From: Bombus terrestris | Lineage: Eukaryota; Arthropoda; Insecta; Hymenoptera; Apidae | Length of the DNA stretch: 64,000 bases | NCBI RefSeq assembly: GCF_910591885.1 | Contig: NC_063269.1 | Coordinates: 3,534,001 to 3,598,000 of the forward strand | Reading direction: 5' to 3' | Part shown: positions 8,871-21,995 of the stretch, in pieces | How positions within the stretch are numbered: the first letter of the stretch is position 1 | Layout of the letters: each line of letters starts with the position of its first letter | Made by a program: the position numbers and the translations under genes | The notes under the pieces: model-generated | What the model was told of the DNA's origin: nothing | Databases searched by the model: none | What the model saw: only the letters and a program-made list of their open reading frames with translations

Positions 8871-11800
8871 CGCAACACGATTTCAAAACATCATTGCTGC
8901 CGCTTTGTCCACGGACCAACCTTCGAATTGATCGCCGGCAAGGCCAATCGCGTGAAAAATTTCACTAGACACGCTGCATCCGAAACATCGACCATTCAAC
9001 AACTTGATTTTCCAATTTAATCTCTCCACTTTCTATATATAATTCCCGACACTTTATAATATTTTCGAATGAAAAGAAAACTTCGATTTCGATATTTTAT
9101 TCGCTGTGAATTCTTTTATCCTTCTGTCTCCTTTTTTCCTTATCGTCTAGAAAATAACGTCTCGTGTTTTCAAAAAAGGATATTAAGAACTTATCATTAT
9201 AAGGAACAAATTATATTTTACATCCACCGAACAAAGTTCGACTTCTCTTACGATGTCACACTAACGAATTGATAAATTCTAAAGAGACAAAGGTATTCAA
9301 AGTTTCCCCGTTCGTTTTGGAAAATATTCTTTCGATGAAGGGTCCTCGCGTGCACCAGGCTGCTCGTTAATTTGCCAGTGAAATTGCCGCGCCGTTAACA
9401 GTGGTTTTTATCGGCTGCAGAAGGGACAGCGCGTGTCAATCAGACAGGCGCGCGTGTACCGCGATTCAGAATTGAATGGTCCTCGTAATTACGGCCGTAT
9501 CTTTGCCATCCAGGCATCGGGTAGAAGTATGCAATTTTTATCGTCACGGAATACTCAGTCGCAAAGCGACGAACCGAGGCCAAGGGTTGAGACGACGCAC
9601 ACAGTGGGTTACGACATAATCGCGTTTGACGGTTCGTAGCACTCACAAATTAACTGGTTCAGCGGCTTTAAAATTATTATGAAACGCTTCCTGGAGGACC
9701 GACCCGCTTCTCTCTGCTCGACTCTCTGTTAACTGAATTTTTCAAAAATGCTCACCATCCGCCACGTTCGATTATTCGAGACTCCTTTATAGGGTAAGAA
9801 AGTTGAACGAATAGTGGAAACTTTTAATGGCAAGAATGGTACGTTAAACTATAGAAAGGTACGTCCTTGGATTTTGAAGACAATTTACGACAAGAGCGAA
9901 AGTTATCATTTTTATGAATCTTTTTCTAATCACACATAAAAGTTCTCTATGATAAACGTTCGAATACTTTCGTCAAACTGTGTATATGTACCTCGGACAA
10001 ATCCAAACTTACTTGCTACCAAACAATTACGATCTTACCATATCGAGATATTAATAGAAACTATAAAAGAAGAGAAATAGTTAAATCAAAAGTGACTTAG
10101 GGGACACGATATCCTATTATAAAATTCATTTCGAAATGTACGAAGGACCGAGTAAATTTTTAAACATTGGCAATAAATAAACCGATCTATATACACAAAG
10201 AACGAGCTTTGTGATTCGATGTGAAAAAGTCGCCAGATCGATCTTTCTACGATATATCGTGTGACAGATAGCATCAAGTGATAGCGTAACATCCGATTTC
10301 CAGTTGGACGTACGCACGCACGCGTTTAAATGGCGTATTTTACATATGTTTGGAATCAGGTCGTGGAACTAGCTTCAAATGGCAAGCAATTTCTTGACTT
10401 ACGGACCACTTCTGTCGAGTAAAACGAAATTGCATTCGTTACATCGTAGACGACCGACACCTCGAAGTTTCTCTACGACAGGCTATTTACAACTTCGTTA
10501 CAACTTGCATACGCAGAAACTTGCTCGCAAAATAGCGGCGCCGAGTAGTTTTTAGGATTTACCGAGCGCGAACTATGAACCAGAGTCGATATACCGAATG
10601 AAATTTTTTCCTTCGTATTCGAAACGACTTAAAGACGCGCCACTTTATCCCAAGTTAAACGCCGCCACTTTTCAACTCCTTCAAATTCTCGTCGGCTTTA
10701 ATTGAAGATTCCCAAGTAACGCTCGTTAATCCGTTTCTGCGCGCAATCAACGTGATGAATATCAAACTCTTGCCTTTAGATTTTTCCAGCTGATGCTCAA
10801 GCGATCATTAACTATTAAATATTGCGAGACCGTTTGATGTAAAAAAATATTCAAACGTTTATTTATGTTTCGAGATCTTTACCTCGAAGAATTAAATCTC
10901 AAACGAGGATCGAAAGCAAGCTTTGTTACAAATATAATCGATCTTCGTTTTGTCACACGATACTACGAAACAAAAGGTTAACGATCTTTGCTAAAGGAAC
11001 AATTTTTCGGTATTTTGCTTGACTCGTGCAATAACACGTATTAAAAAAGAATTTTAATGTACGATATGGTTCGTCTAACAAAGAAATTCTAGTAATTGTT
11101 ACTACGTTAGAACGAAAAGTACAAAGTACATCACGAAGAAATTGAGATAAAGAAAATGTAGCTGCGGAATTTCTAATGGTCGGTACTTCAGCGAAACCAT
11201 TGATCATGTGCCAGTTATGCAAACGTCGATAATGTAAGTCACCAGTCACGAAACAGCCTGAGAACATGATACACGTATATCAGAGAGGAATCGTTCTCTG
11301 GCTAATAGAGGAGAATTTGTCGAAACGTTTCGCCATTAGCGAATGGTCGAGACGATATCCAATGGGAGAGGATTGCGTAACGGATTAAGGGCAGACGGTA
11401 AACACGCTTAACAAATATTGGATGGCAAAGTTGGCTCGACGCGGTCTTAAAAATAACAGACTTTTCTGAAAGCTCGGACCGCCGACGTGCTGGCTGACAA
11501 GCCACTCGAAACGAAAGGCGTGACACCGTGAAACGCTGTCCCAAAGTAACGTTCTCTCTTTTCGCTTTTTCCTTAGCGACCATACGCTAGAAAACGTGTG
11601 TTATGATACCGTGGGTATACGTGTTTGCTGTATGAAGAGGAGAAAGAAGTCGCGGAGAAATAGCCAAGAGAAATTGACAACTCATTAGTCTTCGACGTGA
11701 TACGCCTTTTTAATCCTTCGCGTCGAATAAACACGGTCAACTGGTTCGAGCCTCGACTCTGAATCGGAAATATCTCGAAAGTTATTCAAGCACGGTTAGA

Positions 11801-13090
11801 AGTGTCATCCAAATACCAGCGTGAATGTTTTTTCAGAAAATAATCCCAGCAACCGGAGCGCTGTGTGGCAAATGCAAATTTAATAACGGCTAATTTTGCT
11901 GGCTGAAGTTTAGACGTGGCGTGGCGGTTGTTTGCGAGTTCTCGTTGCCGGTGAAAAATTTGCAGTTTATATTTCACCTAAATTCGAACGCACGGCACCC
12001 GCGTATAATTCGGAAATTCTCTTACGCTGCCAGGAACACGAGTTTCCCTCTTTTCGTAGCCAGCGTTACTCATTAATCACGTTGTTTAAACATTTTTCTG
12101 AAAAGGCCCAGCTACAAAGTATGCATTGGCCAAAGGATTAGAGAAACGCGACGCTAAACAAACTCGTGTTTCAAATATAATCGAACGTATGAAAAATTTC
12201 GGGAACGCATCGACGAGCGAGGAAATCGACGTTGCGCCGAGGTCGGTGTTCTACATCATCGATCCTTGGCTTCTCTTTGTTCTCAATCATGCTCACCCCT
12301 TTAACAGCAATCGCCTAGTTTGCCCTGCTGGTAATCCTATCTCGCACGCCTGACGCAATCGTCGAGCCGAGCTCGAAAGTGGATCGCTTGCGAAACGCTT
12401 TTATATCCAACGTCCCACGTAGCTTCTTAGCGAATCAACGTAAACGAACGAACCGTCGAATCGATATACACAGACTTTCGATATTTAGACTTTATCTTAG
12501 AGAATAAGACATTACATGCTGAAAGTTTTACCGAGCTACTCGTATTTTGTCAAAATTTCATATAATTGAAATCGATACAAAATTTCACACGTCAAAAACT
12601 TGAACGGTATCGGTCGCCATGTCGATTCGAATAGCTTCAGTGTCAACGACATTGAATTTCACGAATTATCTACCGATTAGAGAAAATTTCCTCCTTTCAT
12701 AATTCTCGCGCGTATTTCCGTAGTGGCTGTTTCACATGTCATTCACGTTGCCGATTACGGCTCTACAACGGCGTGAGAGCGCGTCCGTTCAACCTTGTAG
12801 CAGCCTTGTTGTAGCAGCGTACGACAGCTACCGCGAAGGGAGCAAAAGGAACGTTTAATTTATGCGTGCGCCGCACTATAATGTTGCAATTAGGGGTGAC
12901 GTGCAAACGATAAAGGCATTGTTCTCGCGTAGATCGCAATTACCACGGTCGTGAAAAAAGGAAAAAAGAGAAAGAAACGGCGCGGCCTCGTTCGACGTTC
13001 CACGGCATAGCTCGGTTTCCCCCCTGTTTCGACGCCATGCGAACAAGAATGAAGACGAATCTAAGCCATTTCGTTAAATACGTGCGCTAA

Positions 13091-13106
13091 TTGCGCGTAC
13101 GCGCAA
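13091..13106. repeat. Perfect 16-bp palindrome
   Basis: TTGCGCGTACGCGCAA is its own reverse complement, with GTAC at the centre. It lies in a CpG-rich segment (12960-13400) and resembles the alternating GCGC half-sites of NRF-1/EWG-type sites, but the centre differs from that consensus. Confidence 0.9.
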
Positions 13107-16100
13107 GGCGTAAAAGACCATTCGGAAGGGTTACGCGCCCAACGAGCACTTGAAACGTTCATTATGCGCACTTGTTCCGCGACGTTGTTAATTAGGTGTT
13201 CCACCCGGGGAACAGCGGGAACCGAGACGCGCGTTTGCGGCGGCTACGTTTATGTTCCCTAAATCGACGACCGATTGTCGCACAACGAAACGTACAGCGT
13301 GTTTCTTGCGTCTCAAGCTGGGAAGAAAGAGCCAGTGTTACTTTTCATCGAGCGACAGTGCCAGTAAGTCAATTAATCGAGCGTCGTTCCGCTGGATCGT
13401 GATTGTATGAGGTCCATCCAGTAGCGTTTCATCGACTCATTACAGAGATTCCGAACCCTTATCTGAACAGATATAACGTTTAATACATTTATGATTTTCT
13501 ATCGAAATAGGATTTATTTACTCGATATGAATAATTTGAAAACCAATATCGTTAGGCGGTATTTATTAACATGATTTTAATGGAACTCACGAGAAGGAAA
13601 GAACGAGTGATTACTGTAAGAAAGGAAAGAATGCACTTCTAATCTTTGTTTGTGAAGAGCTGACAGTAATATTTGAATACATCCATTAAGGGTGAAAATC
13701 CTTGAAATCCTCGACTAGAGCCGAGACTGTTTTTCACAACCTAACCCAATGAACTGATTAAAAGCCGATGCGGCAATTTATCTTGCTCGTCACCCCTTGG
13801 CAGTTAACAGCTGGGGACTAGACTGCACCGATTTGAGTTATAGGCAAGGGAGCTTCGACTTCGATGACTCTGACTATCCGAAATAAGTATTATTATGACA
13901 GAATTCAGACAGATTTATTTTCAGACTTACTTCGATAGTCAATTAATAACGAGAGTTATCAAACTAAAAAATTCTGTCGAAAGTTTGATCTTATCGAAGC
14001 AACGGTATTTCCCGCGGATCAGAGATCAGCCTACGCGATATCTAGGACAGCACAGTGTATCGTCGCTACCAAATCGAATCTGGGCGCAGTTTGAATTACA
14101 CACTCTTCAATTTTACGGTATCGGCTGTGCGCCCAGGTAGAACCAGTTTAGATAAGGCGATCAGTGACACGAACTAGGAGAAAAATGGAGAAGAAGGAGC
14201 GTGAACTTGACGTAGGAACGAGCCGAGAGAACCGCCTTGAATGACGTGACCCCAATCTTTTGGCCCGACCGTGACGTTCCGTGTAATTGGAAGCACCCGA
14301 GGACCTTCGTTTTCAATCGACTCTGATTGGCGGACATCATCTCCGCGAGAAGCAAGCAGGCCGGGCTCCGATATCGAATATAATTGCCATGATTCTTTAG
14401 AAAACTCTCTGACATTATTTTCGTTTCTTTTTATAGAACGAGAAATTGATTGCCAGAAGCTAGCAGGTAGAAGCTGACTTTTATGTACGCAATCTGTATC
14501 ACGCGTGACAAGTAAAAAAAGCTATTTCCATCGGACGAGGATTAACTTTGAACATTACGTCAGATCGACGAATATTTTTGTTCCTTTCATTTCTTCGCTC
14601 TCGTCGGACTACGAAGGCCAAAGAAAGAGATGGAAAGAAGAATAAAAGGGGAAAGAGGAAAGTTGCGCCATGAGTCCACTCTTTGCTCGACGATTCATGG
14701 ACTCAGCGCGATCTCATCTTAAAGATTACATCTGAGAAGACTGTAACGAACGGGGGGATCTTTTTCCATCGCTCCGCGACTGCTCCGATTCTTGCTACCC
14801 TTTATGATATCGTTCACCCCGGCCGTTTTCTCTCCCCACAGGGCGACGGAGGAAAGGGGAAGTTCCAACTGCTCTTTGATGACGATGCGTCGCCGACTCG
14901 TGCCGTAGCTTTATTTTATAGGCGTCTTCCGATCGAGATATTGATTGAGATTCGCGAAACTCGCCGAAAGACTCTCCCTAAATCGCTGAAACGAAATCTA
15001 TCTCGGCAAGGAGAGTTGGAGAGTTCGGTATTCCAAGAACGTTCCAAGTGGCTCGTCCACGATCACGGATTTGTACGAATCGAACGATGTTCTATTAGGG
15101 ATAAGAAAGTGGAATTCCCTTCGTCGAGGAAAACAATGATATCTTGTACATAGATTGAAAGGGTATACACGATGTCCTGAATCAGTTACGAATGAGAAAG
15201 TTTAGCCCGTCTCTTATTTGAAACTTCTCCGGTTTTTATTCACAGACTTGAAACTTTTCGATTTTCCTATGAAAATGAAAAAAGATCTTTCGATACTTTA
15301 ATCGCGGAAAAAAGTTATCTGAATATTTAATCCGCAATCAAACGAATTAACGTATCCTATAAAAACTCTTTTTACTTTATCTCCAATCTCCTCCTTGATA
15401 TAAAAATTGTATAATTATACCCTTATCGTGATTTATATAAGTTGAAGTTAATTACGTTCATATACGAGTCGTTGGTTGATCAACTTCGTAAATTGAAAAA
15501 TAGAGAAAAGTGATATTCGTGTCATTTTCTTGCAGCAGTTTTCCTTCTTATAAATTGAACGCTGATCGTGCATTTATGTACTGGAATTGACACATTGAAA
15601 AACTCGTGTATCCATGTGTATAGCACGATTCGAATCGCAGTCACAAGGACTTATATAAACGTGTTCCTGTAGAAGAGTCTCGTTATAAAGCGTTCGAGAG
15701 AACTGTGCGCAAGGACCGATCCTTGGAGTCCTCGATGCGAAATCTGTCGCGTTGTCTTAGCTCTCAATCATTCAAAAGGAAGGACGGGCCCACGCGTCGA
15801 GCTGAACGAGCGCGTTAATAGCGAGAAGAGCGCAATGCGTGTCGTACAATGCAACGGCGTGACGCGTCGTCGGGGTGGAAGGGGGTTGAAATGTGAATTC
15901 GAAGTTCGGTTCACGGCGCCTGCCTCTACGTTTCCCTACCCCTAGTGCGTCATTTCGATGCCATATGGGACGAATGGTGGATGCCCAAGTTTCCGACAAT
16001 ACCCACTCTCTTTCCTCTATTACTCCGTTTCAATCGACCACCCCCAAACCCGGTCACCCTCTCCACCCAATCCTTTTTTTACTCGGAATTTATTGCGTAG

Positions 16101-17364
16101 TCTTCTCCTTTTGTAGCTCGAGGATGCGTAGAAGAAGGATCGATGCTTGGAATATCTTGCAACGCGACGATATTTTCCTTTCTATTTCTTTCTCTCGGCG
16201 TGCATTTTTCATTGAACGACACCACGATGACAGCTTCGGTTTACGTTTGATCGTGGCCGAGATTCATGGCAAGCCGTCTGGTAATAAAATTCATTTGATT
16301 TATTAAATTGTTTCTGCCAGAGATTTGTCGTCCGTTAGTGGTTCGAAATATAACTTCGTCTTTCACCGCGGAACGGGATAAGATTCAAAATAAAAGCAAT
16401 GGATGATAATGCTTCGATTAAATACTTTTCGACGAAAATACCGATACTGGTATCAACGATTCCGAGCAAAGATGCGAGAAAATTGTCCCGTTCTCGACGC
16501 ATGTACAAGCGACGTCATTGTGTAAAGTCAGCGACCATGTTAACGGCATTTTTATGTTAACAGAATTGAAATGCTAACAGGATTAGTCGCAGTATACTGA
16601 GGAATAACAGATACGCTTAAGATTTGACTAAGTTATCGAGGCATTTCAACGTGGATTTTACTCTGAAGTATCGTTCGAAACATCCCCTAAAGTGGCGAAC
16701 GATTTTCTCCCCTTCGTAGACGATTCCAGGCCAGATACGACTCAATCCGTACAAATTTTGCCCACAAGAAACCCCTGCCTATTTATTAGAAGAATAAAAT
16801 GAAAAGCCAAGGAAACTGTTGAGCGGAGAGTCGACGAGACAGACAAAGAAAGAGCGGAAAAAGGTTTAGCCTCGCTTACCGTGGAACATCACTGCAAGCC
16901 ACACCAAAGACGTATCCCCTACAAAAAGTGACGCCTGCCGTGACTGATTTTATTAAAAATTCATGTGTCTGAGAACTGCTATTTGAATCGCGCTTCTTGT
17001 AGTCAGGTTTATGCTGTCAACCCTCTTCTGACGTACGACTCCAGCGGGAGGTTGATTTGTTCGGTTGACGATGTTGACTGTGCACCGAGGAAAAGGGTAT
17101 AAGAGCATCGACGTTGACGATGAGGCATCGAGAGGAAGAGGACGGAAACGCTGCCGTCGCCGGGAACAGGAAAAGGACAACGACTGGCTAACTTCCTGTA
17201 CATAAGACCGCCCTACGCGTCCCTTTCGATTACCGGTTAACTCTCGTTGGGGCTATCAAAATTTTACCCTTTCGCAGAGAGACGATGTCTGTCTGTTTGG
17301 AACAAGTCTACGACGACGACAACGAGGTCCGGGCACAAAGACCGGGCACGCCTGTATGCTGCAG
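13107..17364. other. Non-coding stretch
   Basis: No exon is supported. The frame at 14683-15153 (156 codons, plus) resembles no family and does not start at an ATG. A strong-looking acceptor, TTTTCTTGCAG, near 15527-15537 is followed by stop-dense sequence, so it is probably fortuitous. A GC-rich stem with a long loop lies at 14080-14136. The rest is mixed intergenic-type sequence. Confidence 0.5.
14080..14136 (+). repeat. GC-rich inverted repeat with long loop
   Basis: CTGGGCGCA (14080-14088) and TGCGCCCAG (14128-14136) are perfect 9-bp arms around a 39-base AT-rich loop, which itself contains TTGAA and TTCAA that can pair. As RNA this gives a stable base stem with a small inner hairpin. 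It does not match a tRNA cloverleaf or a standard pre-miRNA shape. Confidence 0.8.
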
Positions 17365-17408
17365 TCTCATTTAAATAACAGATAATTGCCAGTCCTGTTA
17401 ATTGAAGC
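17365..17408 (+). promoter_or_regulatory. Duplicated 44-bp element, copy 1
   Basis: This segment and 17931-17974 align without gaps over 44 bp with 37 identities. Two blocks are most alike: TTTAAATAAC.GATAATTG on the left and TTAATTGAAGC on the right, both carrying homeodomain-type TAATTG/TAATTG-like cores. The spacer between the blocks is where most changes fall, while its length is kept. The pattern suggests two binding modules held at fixed distance. Function is inferred from motifs only. Confidence 0.45.
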
Positions 17409-17930
17409 GCCGCGGGGAGGATCGTCGTCAGGGCTAGAGAAGACTTAGCCAAGATTTCGCACGGTACCACCCTCTCACTTCTGCTTTGCTTCCGCTTTGC
17501 TTCCGCTTTCCTTCGCTCATCGGCGCTGTCTCTTTCGCCGCGCGAGAGTTAATGCGGGACTCGATTTCCCGTGTACCGGAGCTGCTGTAACAAATAAATC
17601 GCTTTTGTCAGTCGCACTCCATCCTCTCTCTTTCTCTCTCTTCGTCTCGGTGCTTTACCCCGTTTTGTTCCCCTGTCCCTGACTGTTAGCGACGTTCGTC
17701 GATGGAGCAGTAAAAAGTTGAGTCGGCGCGCTGGAAATCACGACGCAGTTAATCCGGCTAATGGCGACGGGGTTCGCAGGGCGAGATATTCGTTGCGCAG
17801 AAATTGGAAACGTATCATTATCTTAGAATTCCTCGCGGCGCCCCTCCGCGCCGCCCTTCCCAGCCGCCCAGCAGCCCTTGTTTCGACGACGTTCTATCTG
17901 GCTACGCTGAAGAACAAAACGGAGGGAGGA
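17409..17930. other. Spacer between the duplicated elements
   Basis: CpG-rich sequence containing a short 11-bp tandem repeat at 17479-17511 and a pyrimidine run around 17625-17650. Frames on both strands are short, and none is supported as coding. Confidence 0.5.
17479..17511. repeat. Three 11-bp tandem units
   Basis: TTCTGCTTTGC, TTCCGCTTTGC and TTCCGCTTTCC are contiguous, with one change between neighbours. A small local duplication, unrelated in sequence to the 3.1-kb minisatellite. Confidence 0.85.
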
Positions 17931-17974
17931 TCTCGTTTAAATAACGGATAATTGGAAGTCTCCTTAATTGAAGC
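17931..17974 (+). promoter_or_regulatory. Duplicated 44-bp element, copy 2
   Basis: Second copy of the element at 17365, beginning 566 bp further on and in the same orientation. The flanks are not similar, so the shared part is sharply bounded, as expected for a conserved module pair or a short duplication. See copy 1 for motifs. Confidence 0.45.
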
Positions 17975-20900
17975 TGCGCAACGAGCGCGGAACAGTTAGC
18001 CGCGTTTCTCGCGAGACGCCCGTTCCGTTTCTACTGCACTCCCAAGACGAATCTTGCTATTAACGTCAACCGCAAATCGTGGTAGAAAATGGGACCAACA
18101 CAACCCGAGTTACATCGTTTGACAAAAGAAACCGCACAGTTTACATCGTATTCTTTTCATAGTTGTGTGCGAGCGTTTTGTTTCCCGAGACCGAAGGACA
18201 GGAAGTCGCGTTCGGCTTAATCCGATCGCAACTCTTTTCCAACTCTTTTACAAACGTCACGGAAATATATGACGCCTATATGTAGAAACTTTTCATGAAA
18301 AAGAAATATACCAATATTGTATACTAATTTTGTATTAAATATAAGTTTTCGATGAATATCTTGTCGCTCTTATATATATTTTTAGATTGGCTTCAAGTTT
18401 TACCAACATAATCGCGTTAGTCGAATCTCGTTACAGCGAAATGTCAAAATATTCCATATAATACATATAACATAGATATATATAACAATTTTCTACGATA
18501 ACTGTTCAAATACTTTCCCGAAGAACAAACGTAGTGAAACTGTCAGATGAAAACTCTTGAAAGATTTTATTAGTCGAAGAAGAGAGTCGGTAACGCGACA
18601 TGACGCAGCCTTCTCATCTACGGGATGTGCAACGAAAATGGAGCACATCGTCGGGCAAAAAGCCGCGCCAGGACGAAGCGATAGATGCCCGGAGGAATTG
18701 TAAAATATGGTTTACGACGATGCTGCAATGCAGGTCTTGGAGGATTCAGCATTTCTTCTTCACTCGACCGATCGATAGGTCGGATCGACAGACGGTAGTA
18801 GTCTCGACTCTCTGAGGAAACGAGGATTTCAGAACGTGCTAGTGCCATGCCAGAGAGAAGAAGCTGGTGACGCTGGTGGGTCCCGTGGCACAGGACGAAA
18901 TTCAAAATCTCCTCGGGCAGATTGCCTCGGGCCGCCAAGTTCTCTTTAACTCCCCGCCGCACAAAGAACCGCGTTTGCCCGGCGAAAATGTCGCGATGAA
19001 AAGTCGCGAAAACGTCTCGAATCAACGTGTCGCGCGGGCCAATCGACGCGCAACCAGCTCCTGCTTCCTCCGGGCGTTCCGGGATCATCAGAGCGCTTCA
19101 ACTACTCGATTCCCATTGCGCCTCGAGTGATTTTTAGCAGACGTTTGGTTGCGTTTATCGAAACTGTTTGCGAGCTTATAACGTAAGTATCAGCTCGCTT
19201 CAAATTATTAATACAATACAAAAACATTCGGCGAAAAAGCTCGCGTACAAACAACGTTGCCGAGAATATCACATTGTATCGAGAAACGATACGTGACTTT
19301 AAGCTAGCAAAAAAGAGTCGAGCTGTCGATAATTAAGTCTGTCGGGACTTGAAGCTTATCGATTTCTAAGAATTTTTTTTTAGATAAAGATCGACCTCGA
19401 ATGGGTCTAAAAGAGAGTTCGTGGTATAATAAAACTACTATTATTGTCAATTTTATTATTATTGTCGAATCATGAAAAATAAAGTATATTAAAGCGCGTA
19501 ACTCGTTATTCGCCGAATGTACGCAGTTATGGCGCTATGTATACGACAGCTTAATTTGGAAACGAACGAGGTGCTTCTTGCAGGAAGCGCGAGGTTGTCG
19601 GCGCATATCAACCCCCCAATTTCGCGTTTCATCCGTCACGGTCAATGGCTGCCAGTGCCGTATCGTCGGGCCTCGCGAGAGTGGCCCTGACAGTGACATG
19701 TGGCCAGGAGAAAAACAGAAAATTCACGTGAAAATTCCCCGATTCCTCTGATCGCCGTATACAGAGAGGCAATCACTCCGTGCCGGATGAAATTGGCATT
19801 TCGATTGGACAAGACAAAAATTGCAGTACGATCGGCCGACGGAGCGACGTACGACCGTTAAATCGCAGTACTATCGCGTCAGTCGGCGACAACATCGATG
19901 CGATCGTTTCCAATGATAAGTCACGGTGAATCGTCGAGCAATGTCGCCAAAACACGAAGGAATTAGCGATAAAGTAGCGAGAATTATGTCACATTTGGAT
20001 CAACGATATTCGTCGCTCGATTTTTTAAAGACTGAACACCGATCGTGTATTTCGAGAAATCTTCAGAAAATACAATTGATCCATTTAGGTTGCAGGGTTT
20101 CCTAATAGATCGACTATGATCGTTGGATAATTCCTGCTGCACGTTTCTTCAGAATTGGATCAGCGCGCGTTCTATTTCCTTCAGGATTTACATCTCGTGG
20201 TTAGACACGTCCTTGTGTATTTTAAATGGGGTAACTAGTATACGTAATACGTGTAGCAGATATCGTGTCTACTACAGATACTATCGTTGGTAGACAATCG
20301 TAAGACGACTATTTTGAGCACTCTCTCTAAAGGCAAGCAACATTTTATGTACCATAGAAGAAACTATAATTCACAGACATCTAAAGCAGCACTCGCATAT
20401 TACGATACAAATTGCATACATTTCCCTGAACAATATCACTCTCGCCGTATACCAAAAATCTAACCCTCCAACAATTTCCGCGTACTATAAACCTCACGTT
20501 CTCGATCTGGAATAAGGCCGACAAAGGAGGAAGATTTTAAAACTTCGTCTTTTCTAATCTTACCATCTGCATCGCGTCCGCGGCTCGTACTCACGGTTCC
20601 CTTCAAGTTTCCTGGACCAGAGGCAACCGTAAACCACACCGCCCTGCCATGAAGCACATCCGTAGCTATCGTTTATGCTTCTATGAAGTCCGTCGATTAC
20701 CAAGGTGTGGTTCATGCAAGTTATTTCTCGGCACGGGGTATACGGCTCTTATAATAAGGCACGCACACTCGTAACCGCGTAGGGCGCATTTACACGGATA
20801 ATGCAATAATGTCTATGCGAGCCTTCACGCTTCTAAGCACCCGTACAAAAGCCACGTACTTGCGTAGCTATGGCTCCACGTCCCTTCATCGCGATCATCT

Positions 20901-21927
20901 CTGCTCAGGCATCTCGCTCCTTCTACGCTTTTGCCCGTTCTCAACATCGGACGTTCGGAGACGGTGCGTTTCACCGCGCCGCCATATGCCGCGCATGCCG
21001 ATATGCCCCTTAGACCGCGATTTCTGCGAGATCTCATATTGATATACGTCTAATAGATACCGTCCGCTACCGCGCTCGTCTCGCGCTCGCGCATGATGCA
21101 GGCAAATTGCCGAGCAGCCCCGTTTCCTCCTCTTCTGCCTTCTGCCAGCGTGATGGAAGCGCGAACAAACGAGATTAAGGGTGCGATGAAACTTTTTCTA
21201 TTTTCCGTGAATGGCTTCAAAGGTGTTCTTCTTTCGCAATGTGATTGTTCGAGTATGAGAAGTCGAAGATTTTTGGAGAAAGACTGATTTAAGTATAACA
21301 AGGTAGGATTATCCGAGCCACCTTCACGCTTGAACGTTTTAAAATTTAGTTTTGAACTTTGTATAAAATAATCGGACTTATCGTACGACATATAGTTAGC
21401 TTGTGATATGATAACGGACGATGGTGAAAATATCGTGCACTTTAGGATCGGTGGAGGAAAATATAAAAAATGAGAAAATAACTTGAAACACCGAGGTTAT
21501 TTCGAAACATCGACGAGATATTAGATAAAAAGTGATACAATTAACAACGGAGTAGCTTCAAGAAATAAAGTAATGTAGCGTGCTATCGAATTTTTTGAAT
21601 TACAACTGGGAACATTCGTGAAATTACAACGCAAGTACGATCATCGAGAAGTTAACGAAAATTCACGATATATTTCGCTGTTTATCGTGCCACTAATAAC
21701 CAGTCGGACAATTTTTAAGCGACTTACATTTGCAATCAAGTGGAATTATTCGTAATTACATTTGATAAATTATAAAGAAGATCGCGTAACTCGACTCGAA
21801 TATCTTTTTATTTCAAATAACCCCGGCTTATCCTATTTTAAGGTTGAAATTTGTCAAGGTTTTTAACTTGTTCGTATGTGTCGTGTTTCGTGGAGGAAGC
21901 GGGTTTAAACGTAGCTCTCGGAAGAGG
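17975..21927. other. Non-coding stretch
   Basis: No exon is supported. Frames at 18618-19088 (minus) and 18867-19130 (plus) overlap on opposite strands in CpG-rich DNA and look like shadows of composition. 18300-18500 is AT-rich with TATATA runs. 19610-19700 and 20800-21180 are GC-richer blocks without recognisable coding content. Confidence 0.5.
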
Positions 21928-21995
21928 AAAAAAGGATGATTCCATCGGATCTTTCATTTGCCGGATGACTGCACTGCCAATTGAGCTATCCAGAC
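21928..21995 (-). pseudogene. tRNA-Lys-like degenerate Pol III unit
   Basis: Read on the minus strand from 21995, the sequence begins GTCTGGATAGCTCAATTGG. This closely resembles the 5' end of animal tRNA-Lys and contains a perfect A-box, TAGCTCAATTGG (21988-21977). The D-stem has one mismatch. An anticodon-type stem can be drawn, but it closes with a mismatch and has C instead of T at position 33 of the loop. The B-box is only partly matched (GATCCGATGG), and the T-arm and acceptor do not pair properly. A run of six T follows at 21933-21928, as in a Pol III terminator. The total is about 62 nt before the T run, shorter than a tRNA. It is best read as a decayed tRNA or the head of a tRNA-derived SINE. 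Confidence 0.4.

Larger units (their letters stand above)
7515..13090. other. Non-coding stretch with palindrome cluster and homeodomain-type motifs
   Basis: No exon is supported. The 8580-8870 block has dense TAATTG, CAATTA and TTATTA cores and a GC-rich centre near 8680-8700, an organisation typical of insect enhancers or conserved non-coding elements. Another mixed block spans 9350-9500. Frames at 7656-7883 (minus), 9433-9639 (plus), 11302-11583 (minus) and 12126-12353 (plus) read without low complexity but have no supporting start, splice or domain evidence. Confidence 0.45.
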
